64,000 nucleotides of DNA, taken from contig JAUPFP010000058.1 in NCBI GenBank assembly GCA_036925085.1, positions 717,501 to 781,500 on the forward strand, read 5' to 3'. Position 1 is the first letter of the stretch. Each line of letters opens with the position of its first letter. Shown piece by piece: positions 55,018 to 64,000 of this stretch. The position numbers and the translations under genes were made by a program. This DNA comes from Brachycybe producta (taxonomy: Eukaryota; Arthropoda; Diplopoda; Playtdesmida; Andrognathidae). Below the pieces are notes generated by a model, which did no database searches, had not been told where the DNA came from, and saw only the letters and a program-made list of their open reading frames with translations.

Positions 55018-58000
55018 ATGTCTTCTGAAACGAGGAAAATGTCTTGTTATTTGAGAGCTTCTCCCACTTATGTTTGGTCAACTGGAAACATTTTAGGAAA
55101 AGGAGCGACAGGAGCTGTGTTTCAAGGGGTTCATAAGGTGATTAAGATTGAAACAAAGTTTTTTTTAAAAAAAAAATATATTTCTATAGGTAACTGACAT
55201 GTTTGACTATGAAAAGTCCTCTCTTTTCTCGCGAGGATTGAACTTGACCTAATTTAATATTGAAAGGTCTTTGAACCTTCACAACTCTTTAATGGTTGAG
55301 CAAATATGAGGGGAAAATCAAAAGGTTTTTCCCCCGCAGCCGCCTAGTTATTACAAATGCACCGTACTAAACCAATGGTTTCCAAAGGGCGTGCTGTGAG
55401 CCTGTGGCACACTAATGTGGCCGCGATTTCTAAAGGCAAAAGCAGAATTAGTTGCAAATTACTAATTCTACATTGTCATATCTTTAAAATATTATAACTT
55501 CTAAACCGCTAAATGATGCAAACATAAAACTTGTGCACATTTGCATACATGTGTCTTAATAATATTGTGTGATTTCTAACATAATTTATGCTTAGCAGAC
55601 GATATTGTTTTAATAATTGTTCCTAAAAAGTTTATTTTAAAAGATGTCCACATTAAAATACTCGAGTTTCTAAAACACTTTCTAGTTTTTTTTTCATTTT
55701 GTTTTCCTCAAGAAGAGTTCGAAAATCAGCTGTTCAAAAACCCCTTTTTAAAATAAAACAGATGACCGGAGAAGCTGTTGCAGTGAAAACCTTCAATAAA
55801 TTGAGTGAAATGAGACCACATGATGTTCAGATGCGTGAATTCGAAGTTCTTAAGAAAGTGAAACACGAAAACATTGTCAAACTACTTGCAATCGAGCAAG
55901 AGGTGATTCATAAAGATCTTGCAAGGAGACATTTATTTCGTTTTATTTAATGTTTGCTTATATTATTCATAGTTGGAAACACACAGCAAAGTGTTGGTCA
56001 TGGAATTATGTACAGGTGGAAGTCTTTTTACTATACTGGATGATCCCGAAAACACTTACGGTCTGAATGAAGACGAATTTCTACTCGTCGTGAAACACTT
56101 GAGTTGGTTTTTTTCGTTTTTCAGTCTATATTTTTGTCGATTCGAAACTGATTGCAAATTTTGTCGTTTTTTTTTTTCTTTTCTGTTTTTAGCGGATGGA
56201 ATGAATCACTTACATGATAATAACGTCGTCCATCGTGATCTCAAACCAGGAAACATAATGAAGTTCATCACGGAAGATGGTCGTTCCATCTATAAACTGA
56301 CTGATTTCGGAGCAGCTCGCGAACTGGATGACGATCAACAATTTGTCTCTCTATATGGAACCGAAGAATACCTCGTAATCGTTTAATTTTTCATAGTTCA
56401 ATCTGAATCATCCGATGTTAATATGAGTCGCGTGTTTTGTTTTCTTCGTTTGGATTCTGTTTTAGCATCCAGATATGTACGAAAGAGCCGTTCTCAGGAA
56501 ACCACCTTTGAAGAGCTTTGGAGCCACCGTCGATCTCTGGAGTATCGGAGTTACCTTGTATCACGTTGCTACGGGATCGCTACCGTTCAGACCATACGGA
56601 GGACGAAAAAATCGTGAAACAATGTACGAGAACTTGTTTTGACTTTGTTACTTTTTTTTAGAGTAGAAATTTCAATTGTCGGAAGGGAAGAAATGAGACT
56701 TGGGAATTTGTTCAAACATGAATTTAGAGTAATTGTTAGCACAAATTGTTGGCTCGACGTTTATCAGTATTATGAAAATTTGTGCTTTTTTCTTTTCGAG
56801 ATTGTCGTTTTATAAGGGCGTTCATAGACGAGCTACTTTTAGTTTTTTGAGATGGATTGCCAAAAGTGGTTGGCCGAAACCGATCACTGGTGTTGTCTCT
56901 ATAGGGCTACTTTCCGCAGTTCATTCAGCAACCACTGACAGTCGCTGCGAGTGGTCTGTTTTAGTGGTCGAGTTTGACTGCAAAAAGTAATCGTAAATGA
57001 CGACCAGTGGCTGTGAATTGTACGGAAATGCACACACAAGTGGCGTCTTGACCACCGATGGACTGCAGTCGCTCGGTGGTTGATCTCTTGCTACCGATGG
57101 CAGCCTTTTTTGTTTTCACGCGGACCACTTTCCAACCTCCGTGTCGCGCATCTACAATGGAGTAACAATAACAAATGTGTCTTCTAGTCAGAGTGGCTTA
57201 CTGTGGCCATTCCTGTCGTCTGTTAGGATCACATTTTACAGTTCACTCAATTAAATTAAGGCCACTTGACAGTCGACTCGCCGACCACTTTTTAAAGTCT
57301 ATCTTGGCCAATAGAAGTCGCGCGTCTGTGAACGCCCATATTGTTAAGTTTCGTTTTAACTTCATTACTTCTGTAATTGAAGGCATTATATTACAACAAA
57401 GAAGGAATCCGGTGTTATTTCTGGCGTCCAAACCAGTGATAACGGACCAATCGATTGGGGACGAGAGTTACCGTCGACATGCCAGTTATCTATGTACAGT
57501 TTATCTCTATCAGCTAGGTAGTTGTCTAATCTTCGTTAACTAAACATATCTATTGTAGTGGCTTATGTAAATTCGTGACGCCGTTGCTAGCGGGACTTAT
57601 GGAATGCGATCCGACACGCGTTTGGTCGTTCGAACAGTTTTTTGCCGAAGTTTTGAATCTGCTTCGACGTAAACCACTTCACGTGTTCTACGTCGAACGT
57701 TCTCAACTTCTTTGCTTGTACGTCGATCCGAACGATCGCCTGGAAGAAGTTCAGTGTCTCATCTTCGAACAAACCGACCTCTCTCCAGACAAACAATCTT
57801 TATACTTCGCGCAAAAGTCTCTCGAAGAAGTTGTCGGTGGTGTCGACGTGCCAGCATCGATATTTCCTAAGACTTCACCGGACGATCCCGTGTTTCTTTT
57901 GGCGAAAACGAACGATTCTAGCAACGTGACACTGACTGAAGATGCTCCTTTTCGTACGTTTTGTACTGTGAAAGGAATTTCAAACGTTGTTTTGATTGTT

Positions 58001-61000
58001 TCTTATCTTTTTTATGTTTTAGCTAAATTTCCGACTTTTCCTAGTACAATTTCTACAGATCAGGATGCAACGTTATCGAAATCGCACGCGAGTGTTGCTC
58101 ATTGCGTCAAACGTTCGGTCGAAAGCTTATCTCTGAGGCATCGATTGCTGAAATCGGCAGCAATCACTTTAAAGTTCGAAAAATGACAAAAGTTGCACAT
58201 AATTTGTAGTTTAATTATTTTTTATAATAATAATTATAATTTAGTGCCTTGACGGTTGCTCAGTTTGCAAAGTTAAAGCTCGAATCCGATCGGGTCGAAG
58301 AACGATCTTCCGCGGCCGTTCATAAAACGAAGATGCTTCAGAGCCGACATCGAACAACTAGTTCTATTTTGGATGTTTTTGGATCTACTGATCCGACCGT
58401 CGTCGAGGAAAGAAATAGGCTTCAGTTACTCGTTAACAGTAAACAAGAAAGCAATTCAACAGTAATGTTTTTTTGTTTTTTTTTGCTGTGTTTGTAGTCG
58501 TTTTTTTGCAATTGAATACGAATATCAGGATTTTATTTTGTTTAGGTATCGAAACAAATGTTAACTATAATCACTCGTATTAACGCCGGACATCAAAGAA
58601 TCGTTGAGGAACAACAATTATGGACACAGTGGAAAGAAACTCCGCTATATCAACAGGATCTTTCAAAATGGTACTTTTTCAAGTGTCCATTTTGTTGTTA
58701 AAATTGCTGTTTTTTTGTGAAATATGTTTTGCTTTTTATTCACCCGAATAGTTCTTATAAAAATATGTGGAGAGAAATTCACGAATTTCTTGAATTTAAT
58801 TAATTTTAAAAAGTGGTTTTTAAACAGTTCTGGTTATTTTTGTATTTCGATGACAAGTGATATTCAGAAGAAACTGGAAAAAAAGGTTTTTAGAAACTAG
58901 AAGAGTAAATGAATTGCATAATGTTATTTTGATATTCGTAACTTTAAAAATAAACTTATTTTAAAAATCTATTACCGTGAAGGTCCTCTTAAAGACCCGA
59001 ATATTTATAGTATTATTGAAATTGTTAAATATTAAGTGATTTAGATATCCTTCTAGTTTATAAAAATCTTTAAAGTTCTTAATTTTCTTGATGATGGGGC
59101 AAAATTAATAAGATTTCGGTGAGCATTTTTTTTCATAATGACATAATCGACTGATTTTAGAGAACTTTTTTATTACTGTAACGTTGTGTAGTCCTGCACG
59201 CGCTTCCACTTACGTTGAAACAATTCGGTCTTGTTGGCAGACTCTACTTCAGCATCGTAATATACGAAGTACGCTTTGTGCACTAACCGAGTAGCTGTTT
59301 TCTTTTGTGTGTTAATCGTGTTTGTTTTTCATTGCAGCATTGTCATATAACGATGAACAGTTTCATATATTAGAGAAGTAAGCCATTGTTGGAATAATTC
59401 GTTGTTTCAGTTTACAAATTAAGTGTACGATTTAACTTTTTATTTTTAGAGTAAAATCGCAAGAGACGAGACAGAAATTGTTGAAACTGTTTCAGGAGGA
59501 TTGTATGGCCGTCATGCGTGAAGCCGTGCACCACTTTGGACAATACTTAAAGTTTGTTTTCGTTATTATTTTTAAAAGTTATTGTGATTAGCTTTAAAAA
59601 TTTAACTTTTTAGAAAACTGGGGAAGTGGGTGATATTATTTCAAAAATAAACTTTCTAGCATTTTGAAAATCATTTTTTTTTTCACATAACGATGGTTTT
59701 AAAGTGTAAACGTCTGTCGAATTCTTGATTCTTCTGCCTTTTAAGATGCAAAATAAAGAGAAACTTGACTGTGTTGTTTTTTTGTCTTTCACGATCGAAA
59801 TTAAAAAAAAACTTGAAAGTGTTTTTAGAAACTAGAAGAGATAGCTCGATCACTTAAGGGTATTTGCATGTTATCTTTCAAAATAAGTTTTTTATGTCAT
59901 TTTAAAAATGGCTCAACTTTAAACAGACTATATTTTTAATTATTGTCAATAAAAAGTTTATTTTTTTAAAGATGTCAACATGAAAATACCCTTGAGTGAT
60001 TGAGCTATCTCTTCTAGTTTTTAAAACACTTTCAAGTTTCTTGTAATTTCGCTTGTGTTTAGACTTTAATCATTCATAATCACTTTCAAATTTGCTATAA
60101 AAGTTTTAATTTTATATTTATTCTTAAAAATCGTCAAAATACTGTTTCAAATCCATTTTAGATGTATTGTGAATAAGTATTTTAAATTTTTTTCCAATTT
60201 GACAAATTTAGAAAGTTTTCTTTTGAAATCTTTGCAATGTGTTAGCAACAGCAACCATGTGAAGTGTTTCTTTATAATTTCATTGTACCAATGATTAATC
60301 TAGGCCATTGATTGGTTAATATGATAGTTTGGAAGGGGGGAAATATGATTACTGTTGATTTGAAAACAACTCTTAAAGTTTTAATCAAGAAATTCAAACA
60401 GAGGGAGGGAGGGAGTAATTGCAAATTTTGACCCGATTTTTTTGTATTATTTGACAGTTCGTGGCAGAGGGCACTCGTACATTCAGTCTGCTTACAGTCC
60501 GATCTGGAGAAATTTATAGAGATGCTCAAGGTTCACGACAACACCCTTGACGAGGTACACGTCAAAATTGGGAAATGATTTAAGAAGGAGGGGCAACGAA
60601 AAATGATCTAATTAATTAGGTCTTGTTTGTCTTACCTAAATACCAAAACCTATTTTTCTCTCTTTCTGTGTTGACTCATTAAAATGCGTTCAGGCAAATG
60701 AGACTTATGACGAAATGGCTCAGGGTTTAATCAGTATTTTGGGTGCAAGTCGAAGGTCGGATGCGATCAAACAAGATTCAGAGGCAACGAACAAAGAATC
60801 GATGAGTCAGGATTTAAAGAAAAAGGCATTGGAGAAATATTTTCTCGATGGGTTCGTAAAAAAAGATTCCCGTTTTTTTTTTGTTGGAAGCCCTTGTTTT
60901 TTTCTTAAAACAGATTTTAATTTCAGGTTAAGAGATATTTCAAATTCTCATTCTGAAATAATACAATTGTTGGCTGAAAATCATTCTCTTATGGATCAGT

Positions 61001-61153
61001 AAGATTGTCGTTTTCTCTCTTGAAATATTGGTTTGGTAAATGAAATTTGAACGTTTTTTTCTTTTCAGGTTGCAGTCGACGTCGCAGACTTTGACGAACA
61101 GTGTTCAAAGTCTTAAAGTGATCGATCCTGTTAACGATGTCGTTAACAGTTGA
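55018..61153 (+). CDS. TBK1: Serine/threonine kinase TBK1 (TBK1/IKK-epsilon type), 17 exons, 786 aa
   Basis: TBK1 phosphorylates IRF and autophagy-receptor substrates downstream of nucleic-acid sensing. Exons: 55018-55137, 55762-55902, 55973-56102, 56193-56374, 56466-56623, 57383-57493, 57559-57953, 58023-58173, 58245-58461, 58546-58670, 59192-59268, 59338-59377, 59450-59551, 60458-60554, 60694-60851, 60927-60998 and 61069-61153. Kinase landmarks: GKGATGAVF loop, Lys49 in AVKTF, HRD Asp146, DFG Asp168, and activation-loop Ser183 in [19 protein letters not shown], which corresponds to human Ser172. A ubiquitin-like domain (about 321-396; [17 protein letters not shown]) and helical scaffold regions ([26 protein letters not shown]) follow. 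Human TBK1 is 729 aa. Exon 6 could instead end at 57517, adding 8 aa, but family length favours 57493. Met8 is an alternative start. Introns 1, 10 and 13 contain P14 fragments and intron 5 a MITE. Confidence 0.93.
55620..55690. mobile_element. P14 fragment in tbk1 intron 1
   Basis: It contains AAAAGTTTATTTTAAAAGAT, GTCCACATTAAAATAC and GAGTTTCTAAAACACTTTCT, matching one arm of the widespread P14 foldback. It lies just upstream of the exon 2 acceptor region. Confidence 0.6.
56815..57338. mobile_element. Foldback element filling tbk1 intron 5
   Basis: The left end AGGGCGTTCATAGACGAGC pairs with the right end CGCGTCTGTGAACGCCC. Inside, AAAAGTGGTTGGCC and CGCCGACCACTTTTT are complementary. It takes up most of the 759 bp intron. 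Loosely similar AAAGTGGT-rich stretches occur in the dcp1 intron near 2780-2960, 9540-9720 and 23950-24330. Confidence 0.65.
58870..59070. mobile_element. P14 fragments in tbk1 intron 10
   Basis: It has TTTTTAGAAACTAGAAGAGT at the left and TTAGATATCCTTCTAGTTTA at the right, the two arms of a diverged P14 foldback. Confidence 0.55.
59700..60050. mobile_element. P14 foldback element in tbk1 intron 13
   Basis: This is a nearly complete copy. One arm has TTAGAAACTAGAAGAGATAG and GATCACTTAAGGGTATTTGC. The other has TGTCAACATGAAAATACCC, TGAGTGATTGAGCTATCTCT and TTTTTAAAACACTTTCAAGT. The arms are complementary over roughly 100 bp. Confidence 0.75.
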
Positions 61154-62870
61154 ACGGTTAAGTGTTTTTTTTCTCTTTCAAATGCTTGTTGTTCGTATTT
61201 ATTACGAGATAAGAGTATTTTTTAATGTCGAGAATTTTATACGAATCGGAAATCGAAAGACGAATTACTGAGAACGGGATTGTTGTAAATCGATTGTTTT
61301 CAGAATGTGGCCTAAATCAACAGTAAGAGTGGCTAAAAAAAAAGGAGCCATAGCATTTTGCATTTGAGATAAACTTCATTTATAATTGCTTTTTATGGTG
61401 TATCGTCGTAAAAGTCCATTTATGGCTTGAAATTTCGTTTAGAAACGAATTTCCCCCCCCCCCCCAATGAAGAATTTTTAAGTTCCACTTTGGCTTAATG
61501 AATGTTTTTGAGTATGGCGGTAAATTATCAGTTTAACAAAACTAATCACATTATTCCAAAACATTGCTTAAATTGAAGCTAAACTTACAATAAGGCATTG
61601 ACAAAAAAATTTCTAAAACGAGTCTATGGGAAAAAGTTCAAGTGTTACTTTGTTTAAGCTTTTCTTTGCCTTAAGTAACGTTTTAGAAACACAGTTGTAA
61701 GCATCTTTTAAATTTTCCATTTGTGCAATTAGTTGCACGGACTGACCAATAGATCATTTTGTGTTTTGGTAATGGTTTGTTTAAACTGGTAACGAAGTCG
61801 AAAAGATTAATTTCTCCCTTTCTTATACCGGTTTCTTTTGGTTAGTTTCTGAAAAATTGAACAGATAATATTCAAACTTCTAAGAAATTGCTTTTGCAAA
61901 AACAAACTTTCTTTCATTTAAACAATTGTTACCACACAAAGAAATTTAGTTTTTTTTTCTTCAGAATCATATAAATCTGATGTTTCGAAAGAAGTCTTTC
62001 CAAGTGTAAATGACTAATTTAGTCTATACATTGACTATAAAAGTAACTTGTAAAATGTTATTTTACAAGTTACTTTACTGATTGTAATTAATCACTTTAT
62101 TTTGCACATTTTTTTTTTTGGTTTTTACTGTTAAAAAATTTAAAATTGGCTGTGATTATTTTACTGTGGAAGTTTTTTTGGGGTTAATTAACAAATTGAC
62201 TTTTCAGTGTCAATTGACTGATCTTATTTTTCATAGCATAATTTGCACATTTCACTGAATTAGGTTTCAGTCTTATAGAAATTCTATCAATAAATTATAA
62301 TTTTATCATGAAAAATATATGGAAAATATGATATTCTTCCGTTTTTTTAGTTTACTTATTTACATAAATGGTTGTTGAGACTTACATTATCAATTATATA
62401 CTTTCATCTGATTTATGATTATTATTGAAATTATTGTTTGTATTTAAAATAATATTCAATTTCAGTTCAATTTTTTATGTCTGCAGCAGAGAAGGTTTAA
62501 AATATAGGCTTAAATTAAATTAATTTATTCATAACTTTTACAACAAGAAGAAATCATATTTAAATCGTCATTTATAATGTGTGACATTATGTCACTTGTG
62601 GAGATGTGTGTCTGTGATGCCTTAGGGCTCAGATTCAGTAAGCAAATATAACAGTTTTACCTTAAACTCTCTAAACATGGTTCCAATATAGAAAAACGCT
62701 GTTTTAATAAGTGCACTTTTAACGGCTAGAGGTTTTTCTATGTTGGAACTCTGTTCTGAGAGTTGAAGTTGGGGTTCAAATGCGAAGTTTTTTGAGTTTT
62801 TATGTTTGACAAATGTCAGTGTGCTTGGGTGAAATGAACACATATCACTTATTTTTGTATATTTTTATAT
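61154..62870. other. tbk1 3' flank, probable 3' UTR then AT-rich DNA
   Basis: No further gene is recognisable. The first exact AATAAA on the plus strand is near 62287, so either the 3' UTR is long or a variant signal is used earlier. A C-run lies at about 61450-61465. A 16-bp inverted repeat (AAGTAACTTGTAAAAT and its complement) lies at about 62039-62076. Confidence 0.5.
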
Positions 62871-63250
62871 AAAAAAAGTTTGATTTTTATTATCAAGGTG
62901 GTTTTGAAGCTTCTCGAACTCTTGATTATTTTGTCTTTCAAGTGCAAACTGATGAGAAACTTGAGTGTGGTTTATAAACTAGAAGAGTAACACAATCAGT
63001 TAAGACTTATTTTCAAGTTGGTATCTTTCAAAATAAGTTTTTTTTAAAGTGAGTTTGAAAATGATCCATTTTTAAGCAGACGATATTTTTGATTTTTATG
63101 TCTATAATAAAAAATTTATATTTTGAAAGATATCAAACATGAAAATATTTTTAAGTGATTTGGCGACCCTTCTAGTATAAAAGTTTTAAGTTTTTTTTTT
63201 TTGCTATTGAAAAATAGTATAATCAGATTTCGAAAATCAGTTGTTCATAA
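62870..63250. mobile_element. P14 foldback element downstream of tbk1
   Basis: It starts near AAGGTGGTTTTGAAGCTTC, carries TAAACTAGAAGAGTAACACA, GGTATCTTTCAAAATAAG and GAAAGATATCAAACATGAAA, and ends with AATCAGTTGTTCATAAA. It is one of the most complete copies of this family. Confidence 0.7.
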
Positions 63251-63430
63251 AAAATCTTTATAAAAAAAATAAGACCATTGAAAAGATAACATTTATTTAT
63301 TGCGATACGTTTTTTTTTTACATTAATTGTTTTTTTTTTGTCCTTTACAAATTAATTATTATATTGCTGATGAAAATGTCAATAATTATTTGTGATTGAC
63401 AGTCTTGAGAGCGATGACGTATTCATTTTT

Positions 63431-63544
63431 GACCACGCCTCTATCTCGTATAATATTAGAGACCGTGATTGGCCACACCCACTTTCCGTGTGTGTGTCTG
63501 TCTCTGTCTCCTTCAAGCCTCAAGGAGGGGGTGGAGGCGTGGTC
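63431..63544. repeat. 114 bp segment with GACCACGCCTC inverted ends
   Basis: GACCACGCCTC at the left and GAGGCGTGGTC at the right are 11-bp perfect complements. It could be a small MITE or paired regulatory sites. GATTGGCCAC inside contains an inverted CCAAT box. Confidence 0.5.
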
Positions 63545-64000
63545 ATGTAACAGCAGCAACAGCAGCCTTTTTTTTGTATTCTATTATCGCCTGTAGGATG
63601 TTGATGATGATTCACAATGGCGTCAATTTTATTTCGTGTCGTTGGCAACAAGAAACATCTGTCGTCTACAATAAGCACCTTGTGTTCGTTTCTCTCTCTC
63701 TATGTTCTACGTGTGTGAAAGAAAATAACGCTTGGAAAAGCTGCAATGGCCGGCATGTTTAGTTTTCATACGAGAGAGGCCGTCAGAGTGAAAGTGAAGG
63801 CAAGTTTAGCGCTTTTTTATGTTGTTGTTGTGTCAATTGTGCGCCGCTTTCGTTGCCATGCAGGGAAGTGTCAGTTTCATAAACCGAAGGAGGGAGGGAG
63901 GGGAAGTGAGGACAAGAGCGCAAAAGGCACGCGTGACGTCATCGCTAGGCTTTTAGTAGTCGATCGCTTAGTTGTTTCTGGACGACGTATTATTGTATTT
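63545..64000. promoter_or_regulatory. GC-richer stretch with a CRE, possible promoter of a gene beyond the window
   Basis: TGACGTCA sits at 63934-63941 in a CpG-containing context (GGCACGCGTGACGTCATCGC). A short open stretch starting at ATGGCCGGCATGTTT near 63746 has no recognisable product. The composition contrasts with the AT-rich DNA before it. Confidence 0.3.

Noticed and set aside
63396..63762. ORFs near the right end as a first coding exon
   Set aside because: Sequence is partly microsatellite and an inverted repeat, with no recognisable protein; only a possible promoter is kept.

Overview
The window is animal nuclear DNA. It has spliced genes with GT-AG introns, AT-rich non-coding sequence, many short foldback elements, and single-copy genes with clear counterparts in humans. 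Conserved protein segments identify DCP1, LAMTOR5, BAP1 and TBK1, plus a small WAP-like secreted protein. Because TBK1/IKK-epsilon and a well-conserved BAP1 are both present, I infer an invertebrate metazoan. I cannot name the phylum from the sequence alone.

Layout. About 1 kb of upstream DNA, carrying a three-copy ~170 bp repeat, precedes dcp1 (+ strand). Its first two coding exons lie at 1139-1736 and its other eight at 43030-45780. The second intron is therefore about 41.3 kb (1737-43029), while every other intron in the window is about 1 kb or less. I found no convincing nested gene in it. It is a graveyard of non-autonomous mobile elements: several palindromic MITE families, a Helitron-like family with an empty-site comparison, AT-rich MITE clusters, a 22-bp minisatellite, microsatellites and two near-perfect hairpins. 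Downstream, lamtor5 (- strand) converges on dcp1 and diverges from bap1 (+) across a 368 bp shared promoter holding a GC-rich 29-bp minisatellite. bap1 (13 coding exons) converges on a small secreted WAP-like/mucin-like gene (- strand, 3 exons), and their 3' ends probably overlap. tbk1 (+, 17 coding exons) follows, with CRE and NRF1 motifs upstream. The last ~2.8 kb is mostly repeat and AT-rich DNA, ending in a GC-richer stretch with a CRE that may be the promoter of a gene outside the window.

Functions. DCP1 activates mRNA decapping. LAMTOR5 is a Ragulator subunit for lysosomal mTORC1 signalling. BAP1 is the nuclear H2A deubiquitinase of the PR-DUB complex. TBK1 is an innate-immunity and autophagy kinase. 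They are ordinary unlinked housekeeping or signalling genes rather than an operon-like pathway.

Exon boundaries were set by hand from splice sites, reading phase and remembered family conservation. All coding sequences keep phase from start to stop: DCP1 506 aa, LAMTOR5 91 aa, BAP1 755 aa, WAP-like 191 aa, TBK1 786 aa. The most unusual material is in the giant intron and in the repeats shared between genes.
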